A stretch of DNA of 64,000 nt from Pseudalkalibacillus sp051842935 (GCF_051842935.1 NZ_JBPXRR010000001.1:2046001-2110000); one strand, 5' to 3'. Positions 41,308-50,621 are shown, numbered from the stretch's first letter. Notes: generated by a model not told the origin, from the letters alone. Made by a program: numbers and translations.

Positions 41308-42784
41308 GATGTTCCCTCTTTCCTTTCGTTGATTGCCGGATCGCTTTTCGTAGCACTCGTCCTCTGCTGTGGCTTGGGAATGGTGTACCTAATAGATGTG
41401 CAATCGTAGGTGCCACGGAGACCAATGATTCGCGATCTTCAACTACTTTACCAGATTGGATATGTGGACCCCACATGAAGAAAGGTACGAACCTTTCTCC
41501 TTCATCGAGATGTCCGTGTCCGCCGATCCCATCTGCTTGTCCATGATCCGCACAAATCATCAGGGTGGTATTCTCCATCTTGCCTTCTTCATGCATCCAT
41601 TGTACAAACTCTTCGATCAACTGATCGGCTTCTTCGATTTTTTGGATATATTCATCATAAAAGACACCCTGTGAATGACCGGTTTGGTCTGTTCCAATCA
41701 ACTGAGTGATGAACAGGTCTGGGTCTTCTTTTTTCATGATCTGTTTGGACCGCTCGATAATGTTTCGATCCGCGTGATCGTTATCCATGACAGCTGTTAC
41801 AGTGTCGACATCATTCCCCAGGGAATCGACAAGATGGGCGATTCCGAGTAAACGACCTTTTTTACCGACCGATCGCAATGCATCGAAAATGCTTCCGACC
41901 TTGATTCCAAGCTTCCAAACCATGTTGGACGTAATACCATGCTCATAAGGATATGTGCCTGTGAACATGGAGGTGAAGCAAACGACAGTACGCGCAGGGT
42001 ACACCGTTTCCATCTGTGTATATTCCGTCCCCTCTTTACGAAGCTTGTCCAGAAACGGCGTATTCGCTTGATAGAATCGTTCTTTTCTCATCCCATCAAT
42101 GACAATGACAACCACACGATCCGACAGTCCTTCACTTTCCGAATCATTTTCACGTGTGTAGGAATCGTACATGTCAGGCTTCCAGTCGAAAAGATTGCGG
42201 TGCAAAATGAAAGCATACAGCCATAAGCCGAGTAAGAAGCCGGCAGGTGCTAAGACAAATTCAGCTTGGATCGCCGTGGGTCCCTGGAGGCTTGTATAAA
42301 ACAAGTTCCATAGAGACAGAACCAAAAGGAATTTCGGCATCTGTTCCTGCGCATTCCCACTTGTTGAATCACTATTTTTCAATACAAGTTTCCAGAAACG
42401 CTTGAAGTTCATCCAGCTCGTGCCAATTCTCAAGTGATAGTAGAACGTGCCCCAGAAAAAGATAGTGAAAAAGAAATAAAGTCCTAATGCGAATATCAAT
42501 AGAGGCAAGTTCAAATCTGGCCAGATCATGACGAAAACGACAAATGGAATCCATAAGTAATTCCGCAGCATCAAGGGAAAATCATAATGGAAGAAAAGGG
42601 CGAGTAGTGGAATCGTCAATAGAAACGCCAAAGACCCAAACTGCCAGAAACTTAAGCTCCCCCATTGTGGAATATGAAAGAGCAGCAAGGTACCGAACAC
42701 GAAAATCGGTGTGAACGGTTTGCCTTCATTCAGTAAATTCCAGCATCTTGCTGCGATTTTTTCGAACTTTGAAGCTTGTTTCAT
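41270..42784 (-). CDS. Membrane protein with type I phosphodiesterase/alkaline-phosphatase domain
   Basis: A 504-aa protein: four to five membrane segments in the first 200 residues, then an alkaline-phosphatase-superfamily domain. Metal and nucleophile motifs: VVIVIDGMRKE, YPARTVVCFTSMFTG with the catalytic Thr, DQTGHSQG, CADHGQ and GGHGHLDEG. Such enzymes cleave phosphodiesters or transfer phospho-alcohols at the outer membrane face. It is coupled to the preceding gene by ATGA. The cluster suggests a role in lipid or polymer decoration; the substrate is unknown. Confidence 0.85.
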   Translation of the reverse strand: MKQASKFEKIAARCWNLLNEGKPFTPIFVFGTLLLFHIPQWGSLSFWQFGSLAFLLTIPLLALFFHYDFPLMLRNYLWIPFVVFVMIWPDLNLPLLIFALGLYFFFTIFFWGTFYYHLRIGTSWMNFKRFWKLVLKNSDSTSGNAQEQMPKFLLVLSLWNLFYTSLQGPTAIQAEFVLAPAGFLLGLWLYAFILHRNLFDWKPDMYDSYTRENDSESEGLSDRVVVIVIDGMRKERFYQANTPFLDKLRKEGTEYTQMETVYPARTVVCFTSMFTGTYPYEHGITSNMVWKLGIKVGSIFDALRSVGKKGRLLGIAHLVDSLGNDVDTVTAVMDNDHADRNIIERSKQIMKKEDPDLFITQLIGTDQTGHSQGVFYDEYIQKIEEADQLIEEFVQWMHEEGKMENTTLMICADHGQADGIGGHGHLDEGERFVPFFMWGPHIQSGKVVEDRESLVSVAPTIAHLLGTPFPSHSRGRVLRKAIRQSTKGKREHLEENHRIFTRTQ

Positions 42785-43698
42785 GATTTTTCCCCTTTCC
42801 TTTTTATCCATCCTCTAATGGTTTGAATCGGAATCGGAGTCCAAATGACCAAGCCGATTCCAATCAAGAATGATAGCAGAAATTTAAACAGATGAGTCGT
42901 CAACCCAATACTGTATCCCGTTTTCATCCCGTATCCGATAAAAACGAGTACAGCTGTCATGACACTTTCATACGTGCCTAACCCACCTGGTGTAAAATGA
43001 AAGACCTGTCCTGCAACAGTCAAGCTGTTCACCCAAACACTTTGTAAGTATCCAAGTGGAGAAAGAAATTGTTGCGCTACTTGATAAAGAACAATCCCCT
43101 CCAATATCCAGCTCAGTATGGTCAAAGACAGAATTCCGGTTGCGTATTTGAAACCAAGGCCTTTTATATGGATGAATCCTTGCTTCAGCCAACCGATCTT
43201 GTCTTGGAGTTTCCAGGCGACGAACGCCAGGGCGACTGTCCCTAATACGGCAAGGAAAAACAACCAGACTGAGATTTGATATCCATAGATGAAAGCACCA
43301 ATCGATGCGAATGTAGCTAAAGTCATGAGATCCAAACCACGCAAGAGGATAACGGATGATAAGGAGCGCTTATAAGATAGCTCATGCCTCATAGATATCA
43401 CACCTGCCCTGATCAGATCTCCTGCCTTGATCGGTAGAATATGATTCAGCACAAAACTGTAGAAGATTCCAATAATACTTGACCTGAAGGTGATTTGATC
43501 CTGCAAGAACATTTTCCAGGCAAGTGCTCTGAATAGAAAGGCGGACGTATAGACCGTCGTCATGATCAAGAGGCTTGTCCATTCGAAGGACGAAAGGAGT
43601 GGAGACCTGAATTCCTCATCAGCCATAACGAGCACGGAGATCCATATAAACGCCGCCAGGAATAGAAATCGAATGATCGCAATCCACCTCTTGCTCAT
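42781..43698 (-). CDS. Lysylphosphatidylglycerol synthase-type integral membrane protein (flippase-like)
   Basis: A 305-aa protein with about eight membrane segments and the LPG_synthase_TM family pattern: 'ILPIKAGDLIRAGVIS' and 'FTPGGLGTYESVMTAVL'. It lacks the cytoplasmic aminoacyltransferase domain of MprF. Stand-alone members are thought to move lipids or lipid-linked sugars. The start at 43698 overlaps the epimerase stop (ATGA). Confidence 0.85.
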   Translation of the reverse strand: MSKRWIAIIRFLFLAAFIWISVLVMADEEFRSPLLSSFEWTSLLIMTTVYTSAFLFRALAWKMFLQDQITFRSSIIGIFYSFVLNHILPIKAGDLIRAGVISMRHELSYKRSLSSVILLRGLDLMTLATFASIGAFIYGYQISVWLFFLAVLGTVALAFVAWKLQDKIGWLKQGFIHIKGLGFKYATGILSLTILSWILEGIVLYQVAQQFLSPLGYLQSVWVNSLTVAGQVFHFTPGGLGTYESVMTAVLVFIGYGMKTGYSIGLTTHLFKFLLSFLIGIGLVIWTPIPIQTIRGWIKRKGEKS

Positions 43699-44681
43699 TG
43701 ATACCACGCTTTTGCCCATTCGATCGTTTTTTCAATCCCCGTTTCAATTGAGACCTCAGGCGCATAGTTCAATTGGCTGGATGCTTTCGTAATATCTGCC
43801 CAAGTCATTTTGACATCCCCAGTCCGCCATGGTTTTTCGATTACATTCATATGTGGAAAGTGTTTTTTGAAAACATTGAGTAAGTCGATCATCTTGATGG
43901 GATTGCCAGAACCGATGTTCAGGATGCCATAATGTTGCTCTATATGCATAGCTTTGAAGAGTCCCGTGATGCAGTCGTCGATATACGTATAATCGCGGGC
44001 ACTGTCCAAACTGTAAATTTCAATCGGTTCATTGGATAACAGTAGGCGGGTGAACTTCGGGATCGCCATGTCCGGTCTCCCCCATGGACCATAAACTGTA
44101 AACATTCGGAGAATCGTCATCTTGAATCTGTATAGTTTGTGAAAGGCATGGCAAAACGATTCCGCACCTGCTTTTGCAGCAGCATATGGCGATTCGACTT
44201 CTCCAATCCGCATGTCTTCGTGGAAAGCCCCGTTGTTCTGATTTCCATAAACAGAGGAAGAAGATGCAAATAGTACGTGTTCGACTTTTGATTCCCCAGC
44301 TGCTTTCAGTACATTGATGGTGGCATTGATATCATAATCCACGTAAGGCAAAGGTTGTTCGACGGAATACGTAACACCCGGCAATGCTGCCAAATGATAG
44401 ACGACATCAAACTTTTGTTCAAGAAAAAGTTGCCTGGTTTCCTCTTCATACCGTAGATCCAGTTGAATGAACGGAACCGTACCTACTTGCATTTCGATTT
44501 CTTTCATATGTTGTTTTTTTCGTGCGATGGAATAATAGGGATCCAAGTTATCAATGATGGTCACATCATGACCTTCATTGATCAGCCGCTTCGTTAAATG
44601 GCTACCAATGAAACCCGCTCCCCCAGTAACTGCAATCTTCAATCTATTCAACAACCTTTTGATCATCTGTTTTTCAAGCAT
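43695..44681 (-). CDS. NAD-dependent sugar epimerase (GalE / UDP-glucuronate epimerase type)
   Basis: A short-chain-dehydrogenase-fold enzyme of up to 328 aa: AVTGGAGFIGSHL (NAD binding), the catalytic triad in ASSSSVYG and SPYAAAKAG, and YTYIDDCI. The true start may be the TTG about 14 codons in (at 44639), which would remove MLEKQMIKRLLNR; no start has an ideal ribosome-binding site. It is the first gene of a tightly overlapping four-gene envelope operon. It probably makes the sugar nucleotide used by the cluster. Confidence 0.87.
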   Translation of the reverse strand: MLEKQMIKRLLNRLKIAVTGGAGFIGSHLTKRLINEGHDVTIIDNLDPYYSIARKKQHMKEIEMQVGTVPFIQLDLRYEEETRQLFLEQKFDVVYHLAALPGVTYSVEQPLPYVDYDINATINVLKAAGESKVEHVLFASSSSVYGNQNNGAFHEDMRIGEVESPYAAAKAGAESFCHAFHKLYRFKMTILRMFTVYGPWGRPDMAIPKFTRLLLSNEPIEIYSLDSARDYTYIDDCITGLFKAMHIEQHYGILNIGSGNPIKMIDLLNVFKKHFPHMNVIEKPWRTGDVKMTWADITKASSQLNYAPEVSIETGIEKTIEWAKAWYQ

Positions 44682-44723
44682 TTACCGTACCATTATAGTA
44701 TACCTTCAACAAGTTGAAATATT

Positions 44724-44930
44724 GAAAGGGCTGAACTCATAAAGGAAACTTGGCAAAGCCAAGCTTTTAGCGATGGATGAGCCTTAGTTGCCCTTATACT
44801 TTGCACCTAAACTTTTTAACAACGTCGATTTCCAACACTGCAAAAAAGTTATTCTCCCTAAAAGTATAAAGAAGTGCCAGACCTCCCTGGTTGGTTCAGA
44901 GAGTCCGACACTTTTGAGTCAGCCCTTTTG
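44724..44930. repeat. 207-bp non-coding element with imperfect terminal inverted repeats
   Basis: GAAAGGGCTGAACTCA at the left and TTGAGTCAGCCCTTTTG at the right are inverted copies. The interior has a strong hairpin CTTGGC-AAA-GCCAAG (44749-44763) and GTGCCAGACCTCC...GTCCGACAC pairing. It fills the gap between the epimerase and lipoprotein genes. Either it is a MITE-like insertion, or the outer arms act as a shared terminator. Confidence 0.55.
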
Positions 44931-44965
44931 TGAGCTTCTTATTTTTTGAGTTCGATTGTATCGAG

Positions 44966-46159
44966 TTATTTTATTACGCTGTTCAACGTTTTTTCGATGG
45001 AAGAAAGCAATTCTTTCGCTTTTTCTTGATCGTCCGCTTCTACAGCTCCGATGTAGTCTTCTGCTTGTTTGCGAAGTTCAGCGTATTGATCTTCCCCAAG
45101 TTTCGCCTTAAGGTCCGTTTCAAGGATCTCGATAAATAGAGCTCCTTCAAGTGCCGTGATCATGGACTTGTCTTCGCCCCAGTATTCTTGGCTCTCTTCA
45201 TATTCGTGGAGGGCAACTTTAGAGAAACCACTTACGAATGCTTCGTTGATTGCTTTAGGATCCAGCTTCGTAACATCACTTTCAAGGTTCAATTGAGTTT
45301 CGATCAATTGAGCTTCTTCAGATGCATACTTTTCTAGGTAAGATTTAATGGATTGGAAGAATGCCCATCCTTCAGCTTGCTCTACACGTGCCGCTTCTGG
45401 ATCTTCCTTCGCTTCTTTCGCTGCTTTTGTTGCGTAACCGTGAGGCTCAGCTCCGACTGCAAGATAGAACGTACGCATCAAGGATTTGTCTACGACTTGT
45501 TTTCCAAGTTGGAAAGCGAGCTCATCGTCGTTTTCGACTGCAGTTTCCATTTCGTCGAAACCAGCTTGGATTTTCTCAGCCATGTTTGTGGAATACGCAG
45601 AATCACGCTTTTGGACAGTTCCTTCAAGAGCAGCATAGAATGCTTTCGCTTCTTCAAGTTCTACGTTGACTTCTTCTTTATCTCCCCAATATTCTTTGAT
45701 TTCAATGAATTCATGACGCATTGTGAAGAAGAATGCTTCTTGCATGATCTTATCGAAGATTTGCTTGACGACGCTTCCGTCAAGATCGCCTGACTTACCT
45801 GCTTCAAGAGCAGTTGAAATTTGTTGGTCCATTGACGTTTCAAATTCACCGTCACGCTTTTTCACAAGACCTTGCAAATCTTTTTTGTACAGGTCCATGA
45901 CCATGTCATAGTCGACTTCTTGGCCTTCGCCTGCTTTCGCCAATTCATCTTTTCCAGTGTTATAGGATTCAACCATCGCTGCAATCTCTTCAGATGGAGA
46001 TTGTGCTGCCGTTTCTTCCTTGTCCTCTTTTTGGTCTTTATTTTCATTCTCTTCCGTTTGTGTGTTGGACTCTTCTTTCTTCTCATCCTGACCACAAGCT
46101 GAAAGAAGTAAGCTTAATGCTAAGAAACTGCTTGATACAAATTTGAATTTGTTTGTCAT
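44966..46159 (-). CDS. Fur-controlled lipoprotein with internal duplication
   Basis: A 397-aa lipoprotein: signal peptide ending in lipobox LLLSACGQ, a very acidic linker (about residues 27-55), then two similar helical halves. Each half carries a H-E-Y/F...EYWG motif (MRHEFIEIKEYWGD and LHEYEESQEYWGED). The His/Glu pattern suggests metal binding. With a Fur box just upstream and the FTR1 unit in the same neighbourhood, it is probably an iron-binding partner of the permease (EfeO/EfeM-like role). That is inference; the family is not clearly recognised. Confidence 0.75.
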   Translation of the reverse strand: MTNKFKFVSSSFLALSLLLSACGQDEKKEESNTQTEENENKDQKEDKEETAAQSPSEEIAAMVESYNTGKDELAKAGEGQEVDYDMVMDLYKKDLQGLVKKRDGEFETSMDQQISTALEAGKSGDLDGSVVKQIFDKIMQEAFFFTMRHEFIEIKEYWGDKEEVNVELEEAKAFYAALEGTVQKRDSAYSTNMAEKIQAGFDEMETAVENDDELAFQLGKQVVDKSLMRTFYLAVGAEPHGYATKAAKEAKEDPEAARVEQAEGWAFFQSIKSYLEKYASEEAQLIETQLNLESDVTKLDPKAINEAFVSGFSKVALHEYEESQEYWGEDKSMITALEGALFIEILETDLKAKLGEDQYAELRKQAEDYIGAVEADDQEKAKELLSSIEKTLNSVIK

Positions 46160-46184
46160 TGTTGTTTCTCCCCCATATATGTAG

Positions 46185-46207
46185 TGATAATGATAATGAT
46201 TATCATT
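46185..46207 (-). promoter_or_regulatory. Fur box of the lipoprotein gene
   Basis: TGATAATGATAATGATTATCATT on plus contains three overlapping GATAAT-type hexamers and the full inverted repeat. A weaker half site ATAATGATTCTC lies at about 46235. Confidence 0.9.
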
Positions 46208-46395
46208 TCTGTTCTCCGATAAGTATTATATCGATAATGATTCTCAGTGTCAAACAAGTTTTTGAAAGTTTTCTCTTGAAAATACTTTTCAGATGAAAAA
46301 ATGTATGAATATATGCCAGTTATTGCTAGTGAGGCGGTCGTTAACGAGGCTTTTCAGTATAAAACAGTAGTCTATAGGGGTCTAAAAACGGGATT

Positions 46396-46505
46396 ATAGA
46401 TCAGATTTGGAGAAAATCCATAAAAATCGAAATTTATAGCTCAGTTTTGGTTATTTCCCATAAAAATCCCACTATTTCCAATAAAAATTGAAATTTATAG
46501 ATTAA
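46396..46505. repeat. AT-rich degenerate repeats
   Basis: AAAAATCGAAATTTATAG and AAAAATTGAAATTTATAG recur 61 bp apart, with a third partial copy (CATAAAAATCCCACTATTTCC) between. They lie in the 300-bp gap between the Fur-controlled gene and the trxA terminator. No gene is seen in the gap. Confidence 0.6.
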
Positions 46506-46516
46506 AATACAAAAAA

Positions 46517-46552
46517 ATAAGGTCCGCCCTATGTGAGGGCAGACCTTATTAT
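46517..46552 (-). terminator. Terminator of trxA
   Basis: AATAAGGTC.GCCCT...AGGGC.GACCTTATT stem with T run on minus. Confidence 0.87.
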
Positions 46553-46563
46553 AAGAATCACTC

Positions 46564-46878
46564 TTATTTATGCTTGTTGATCAATTCAACAAGTGCTTCT
46601 TTCGGTTGGAAACCGACGACTTGGTCGACGACTTCTCCGTCTTTGAAAAGCATAAGTGTCGGAATGCTCATGACTCCGAATTTACCTGCTGTTTCTTGGT
46701 TTTCATCTACATCTAACTTTACGATTTTTACGTCGTTGCTCATTTCGCTATCAATCTCTTCCAAGACTGGTGCAATCATTTTACAAGGTCCGCACCAAGG
46801 TGCCCAGAAGTCTGCAAGAACGAGGCCTGAGCTCGTTTCCGTATTGAAGTTTTGGTCTGTTACGTGTGAAATAGCCAT
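46564..46878 (-). CDS. trxA: Thioredoxin
   Basis: A 104-aa thioredoxin with the redox motif WAPWCGPCK (active-site Cys pair WCGPC at about 30-34) and the cis-proline in MSIPTLMLF. It donates electrons to ribonucleotide reductase and other proteins. It follows etfA as in B. subtilis, but with a terminator between. Confidence 0.98.
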   Translation of the reverse strand: MAISHVTDQNFNTETSSGLVLADFWAPWCGPCKMIAPVLEEIDSEMSNDVKIVKLDVDENQETAGKFGVMSIPTLMLFKDGEVVDQVVGFQPKEALVELINKHK

Positions 46879-47016
46879 TTGTATTGCCTCCTCATCATTC
46901 TTTCACTTTCAATGGAAGTATATCACTTAACCGATCAACTTCCTAACAATCTGCTTCCAGTTGTAGCATACCCTTTTTCAAAAAACTCACACATACAAAT
47001 CGGGTACAAAAACAAA

Positions 47017-47043
47017 GGGGTGACCAAGTGGGTCACCCTGCCA
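47017..47043 (-). terminator. Terminator of the fadR-etfA operon
   Basis: GGGGTGACC-AAGT-GGGTCACCC stem, then CTTTGTTTTTG on minus. Confidence 0.85.
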
Positions 47044-47054
47044 TGTTCTTAAAA

Positions 47055-48026
47055 TTAAACGAGTACCTTCTTGAATTCTTCTGTCAGCTTCGGTACGACA
47101 TCGAAGAGGTCTCCGACAATTCCGTAGTCAGCTACATTGAAGATGTTCGCCTCTGGGTCTTTGTTGATCGCAACAATGATTTTTGAGTTGGACATACCAG
47201 CCAAGTGCTGGATTGCTCCAGAAATACCACATGCGATATATAAGTCAGGTGTTACGACTTTACCGGTTTGACCGATTTGCAAGGAGTAATCGCAGTAATC
47301 TGCATCACAAGCACCACGGGATGCACCGACTGCCGCTCCAAGTACATCTGCAAGTTCTTTCAACGGCTCGAAACCATCTTCAGATTTCACACCACGTCCA
47401 CCAGCAACGATGATTTTCGCTTCAGAAAGATCGACACCATCGGTCGTCTTACGAACGATTTCTTTTACAATCGTACGAAGATCCTTGATCGTAACATCTA
47501 CTTTAGAAACATCACCTGTACGGTTTTCATCTTTTTCAAGAGCAGAGATGTTGTTCGGACGAATCGTCACGAACATGACGCCATCTGTGATGATCTTCTT
47601 CTCAAACGCCTTACCGGAATAGATTGGGCGCGTATATACAAGGTTCCCACCTGTGTTCTCAATACCTGTGATATCGGAAACCAATCCAGATTGCAATTTC
47701 GCTGCAAGTCGAGGAGATAGGTCCTTACCAAGTGCTGTATGACCGAATACGATTCCCTCAGGACTTTCTGCGTCAATTACTTGCATCAATGCTTGTGTAT
47801 AGGCATCACATGTATACGTTTTCAAATTTTCGTCTTCTAAGACTAGAACACGGTCTGCTCCGTAATGAATCATGTTTCCAGCGATGTCGTTGACACTATC
47901 GCCGCAAACGACTCCCACGATTTCTCCGCCTTCAGAGATTTCTTTCGCTGCTGCAATTGCTTCATAGGATACGTTACGAAGTTCACCGTCTCTGACTTCT
48001 CCTAAAACCAATACTTTTTTAGCCAT
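47055..48026 (-). CDS. etfA: Electron transfer flavoprotein, alpha subunit
   Basis: A 323-aa FAD-binding subunit that carries electrons from acyl-CoA dehydrogenases to the quinone pool. The C-terminal FAD motif is intact: VAGGRGVKSEDGF, then GASRGACDAD, GQTGKVVTPDLYIACGISG and HLAGM, with AINKDPEANIF. It is downstream of etfB by 16 bp in the fatty-acid degradation operon. Confidence 0.97.
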   Translation of the reverse strand: MAKKVLVLGEVRDGELRNVSYEAIAAAKEISEGGEIVGVVCGDSVNDIAGNMIHYGADRVLVLEDENLKTYTCDAYTQALMQVIDAESPEGIVFGHTALGKDLSPRLAAKLQSGLVSDITGIENTGGNLVYTRPIYSGKAFEKKIITDGVMFVTIRPNNISALEKDENRTGDVSKVDVTIKDLRTIVKEIVRKTTDGVDLSEAKIIVAGGRGVKSEDGFEPLKELADVLGAAVGASRGACDADYCDYSLQIGQTGKVVTPDLYIACGISGAIQHLAGMSNSKIIVAINKDPEANIFNVADYGIVGDLFDVVPKLTEEFKKVLV

Positions 48027-48042
48027 CGTTTTCTCTCCCCTT

Positions 48043-48813
48043 TTATATCACTTTTGCTTCAGATCGTAACAAGGACACAAGTTCTTTCACTTGGTCGTCA
48101 ACTTCACCTTCGAGTACTTTTCCAGCCTGTTTTTCAGGTGGGAGGAAGACTTCTAACGTTCTTGTCTTGCCTTCTACTTCATCTTCATCCAGATCCAGAT
48201 CATCCAACTCAAGCTCTTCTAGAGGCTTCTTCTTCGCTTTCATGATCCCTGGTAATGAAGGATAGCGTGGCTCATTCAATCCTTGCTGAGCCGTCACAAG
48301 AACTGGCAATGACGTTTCAATGATTTCAAGGTCACCTTCAACGTCACGTTCGATCTTGACAGTAGAACCTTCTACTTCAAGCTTCGTGATCGTCGTCACG
48401 TGAGGCATATCCAACAACTCTGCTAGGCGTGGTCCAACCTGACCGGAAGCTCCATCAATCGCAACGTTACCGCCTAGAATGATATCTACTTCCTTATCTT
48501 CAAAATAAGCTGCAAGGATTTTAGCTGTAGAATATTGATCTCCATAGTCCACATCTTCATCGTCGATCAATACAGCTTTATCCGCGCCCATCGCTAGTGC
48601 CGTTCTGAGCTGCTTATCACTTTCTTCTTCACCGACTGTAACGACAGTGACTTCTCCGCCATGCTCGTCGCGCAATTTGATTGCTTCTTCCACCGCATAC
48701 TCATCGTATGGGTTGATGATGAATTCAACACCGTCTTCACTGATTTTTCCGTTTTCGATCGCGATCTTTTCTTCCGTATCGAATGTTCTTTTTAGAATGA
48801 CATAAATATTCAT
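48043..48813 (-). CDS. etfB: Electron transfer flavoprotein, beta subunit
   Basis: A 256-aa partner of EtfA with AMP-binding domain motifs (VVTVGEEESDKQLRTALAMG, ILGGNVAIDGASGQVGP). The C-terminal arm includes an acidic segment ELELDDLDLDEDE, more acidic than is usual and in line with a halophilic host. It lies between the enoyl-CoA hydratase gene and etfA. Confidence 0.97.
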   Translation of the reverse strand: MNIYVILKRTFDTEEKIAIENGKISEDGVEFIINPYDEYAVEEAIKLRDEHGGEVTVVTVGEEESDKQLRTALAMGADKAVLIDDEDVDYGDQYSTAKILAAYFEDKEVDIILGGNVAIDGASGQVGPRLAELLDMPHVTTITKLEVEGSTVKIERDVEGDLEIIETSLPVLVTAQQGLNEPRYPSLPGIMKAKKKPLEELELDDLDLDEDEVEGKTRTLEVFLPPEKQAGKVLEGEVDDQVKELVSLLRSEAKVI

Positions 48814-48829
48814 GTGTTTCCCTCCAATT

Positions 48830-49603
48830 TTAGCGGTCTTTAAATTCAGGCTTGCGTTTTTCTATGAAAGCTTGGATACCCTCTTGCCCATCATGTGAGG
48901 CGAAAGCTTTTCCAAACGATTCCGTTTCCTTCTTCGCACCTTGCTCGTATTCCCCTTTTCGGGCGAAATCGACTAATTCGAGTGCGAGGCTGACAGCAAC
49001 GGCACTTTTAGCAGCTGCTTTTCCAGCTAGAGTATAGGCTTTATCCAGCAACTCATCTTCAGAAACCACATGGTTGGCTAGACCCCATTGCATCGCGTCC
49101 GTTCCTGTAATCGGTTCGCTGGTCAGGAGCATTTCTGTCGCTTTCGCAGCTCCGACATAGCGAGGTAGACGTTGGGATCCTGCAAAGCCTGGAACCAACC
49201 CAAGTTGTAGTTCAGGTAAACCGAGCTTCGTGTTATCCGTGACCAGTCTCATGTGACAAGCCATCGCGAGCTCCAGTCCTCCCCCTAGTGCAGCGCCATG
49301 TACTGCTGCAATGACGGGTTTGGAAAATTGTTCAATCCGATCGAACACCTGTTGACCGTAAGCACCAAGTTCAGAGAATCCAGATGCATCTTCTACAGTC
49401 GTGAATTCTTTGATATCTGCCCCTGCAGAGAAAAATCTTCCTTCTCCACGTATGACAAGAGCTTTGACTTCTGAATCCTTCTCAACTTCATCTAAAACAG
49501 AGTTGATCTCTCTGATCATTGGAGAACAGAGTGCGTTCGCTGGTGCATGTTGTAGCAGGATCGTTCCGATTTGATTTTCCTTTGAATAGGATAAGTACTC
49601 CAA
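48830..49603 (-). CDS. fadB: Enoyl-CoA hydratase
   Basis: A 257-aa crotonase-fold enzyme for the hydration step of beta-oxidation. The oxyanion-hole segments are RFFSAGADIKEF and AAVHGAALGGGLELAMACH. The catalytic Glu context LGLPELQLGLVPGF is present. It is the second gene of fadR-fadB-etfB-etfA, the same order as B. subtilis ysiA-ysiB-etfB-etfA. Confidence 0.94.
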   Translation of the reverse strand: MEYLSYSKENQIGTILLQHAPANALCSPMIREINSVLDEVEKDSEVKALVIRGEGRFFSAGADIKEFTTVEDASGFSELGAYGQQVFDRIEQFSKPVIAAVHGAALGGGLELAMACHMRLVTDNTKLGLPELQLGLVPGFAGSQRLPRYVGAAKATEMLLTSEPITGTDAMQWGLANHVVSEDELLDKAYTLAGKAAAKSAVAVSLALELVDFARKGEYEQGAKKETESFGKAFASHDGQEGIQAFIEKRKPEFKDR

Positions 49604-49617
49604 ATTCTCTCCTCCTC

Positions 49618-50214
49618 TTAACTAGGTCTATAACGGATGCCATTAATAAGCAGATCATGAACTGAGTTTGCAAGCGCTGTCAAATCATAGTGATGATCAT
49701 TCATCACCCAGCTCGTCGTCGTTTCATCCAATGTACCGAAAATCATCTGACGGACGATCCGGATATCCAGGTCAGGTTGGAACACCTGTTGTTTGACCCC
49801 TTCATGGATGATGTCATCCAGAAGATGCAGGTAACGCTTCAACACTTCCCCGATCTGCGCTCGTAGCGCACGATTCGTCTGACGCAATTCGAGCTGTGTC
49901 ACGATTGCCAATTCATGATCCTCTGATAGCTGTTTGAAGTGCATTTCAATCAGCTTTAACAGCTTATCTTCAACAGAATGCTGATGTTCGATTTCATTTT
50001 TGGTCGTGTCGATAAAGTGACCCATCTTTTCCTGGAACAAAGATATGAGCAGATCTTCTTTGTTTTTGAAATACAAGTAGATGGTGCCGTCCGCTACCCC
50101 AGCTTCACGCGCGATTTTTGAAATCTGTGATTGGTGATAGCCATGTTTCGCAATGACCGAAACAGCTGCATCGATAATTTTGTCATATTTAGGTCCTTTT
50201 CGTTTAACGGTCAT
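49618..50214 (-). CDS. fadR: TetR-family fatty-acid regulator FadR
   Basis: A 198-aa repressor of beta-oxidation genes that is released by long-chain acyl-CoA. The N-terminal HTH is 'HQSQISKIAREAGVADGTIY' followed by LYFKNKEDLL. The rest is the all-helical ligand domain. It heads its operon, and a matching operator lies 60 bp upstream, implying autoregulation. Confidence 0.94.
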   Translation of the reverse strand: MTVKRKGPKYDKIIDAAVSVIAKHGYHQSQISKIAREAGVADGTIYLYFKNKEDLLISLFQEKMGHFIDTTKNEIEHQHSVEDKLLKLIEMHFKQLSEDHELAIVTQLELRQTNRALRAQIGEVLKRYLHLLDDIIHEGVKQQVFQPDLDIRIVRQMIFGTLDETTTSWVMNDHHYDLTALANSVHDLLINGIRYRPS

Positions 50215-50273
50215 CGTCCTTTACCTCCACGTTCTACAAGAAAAACTGCCTGCTTTTCTCGTTGATCCGAAAA

Positions 50274-50291
50274 ATGAATGAACATTCACTC
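50274..50291 (-). promoter_or_regulatory. FadR operator
   Basis: TGAATGAACATTCACTC on plus matches the Bacillus FadR palindrome (TGAATGA...TCATTCA). It is upstream of fadR. No comparable site is seen before lcfA. Confidence 0.82.
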
Positions 50292-50585
50292 GGGTTCATT
50301 GTACTTTACAAACGGGGGTTAAGTCAATGAATCTTTCGTATTTTTCAGAATTTTACGCATCCTGTCGATTATCTGAATTATATCATTAATCTGTCAAAAA
50401 AATAACAAGAAAGGGTCAACTAGGACTGCAAAGATGATCATGAAAGTATGCCACTGTATTTCTGCATTTTAATATGAAAAAAGTTGATTTCCAGCATCTC
50501 TTCTCACAAGAAGTCATTTCTGAGTGGGTGACTTGGCGATTTCTGCTTTTTCACCCTATCAGAACGCTCCTTTAGTAATCACCAA

Positions 50586-50618
50586 TAAAAAAGGACCCCG
50601 ATATCGGGATCCTTTTCT
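50586..50618 (-). terminator. Terminator of lcfA
   Basis: AAAGGA(C)CCCGATATCGGG(A)TCCTTT stem with T6 on minus. The preceding 300 bp (50292-50585) hold no gene that I can see. Confidence 0.87.
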
Positions 50619-50621
50619 CTG

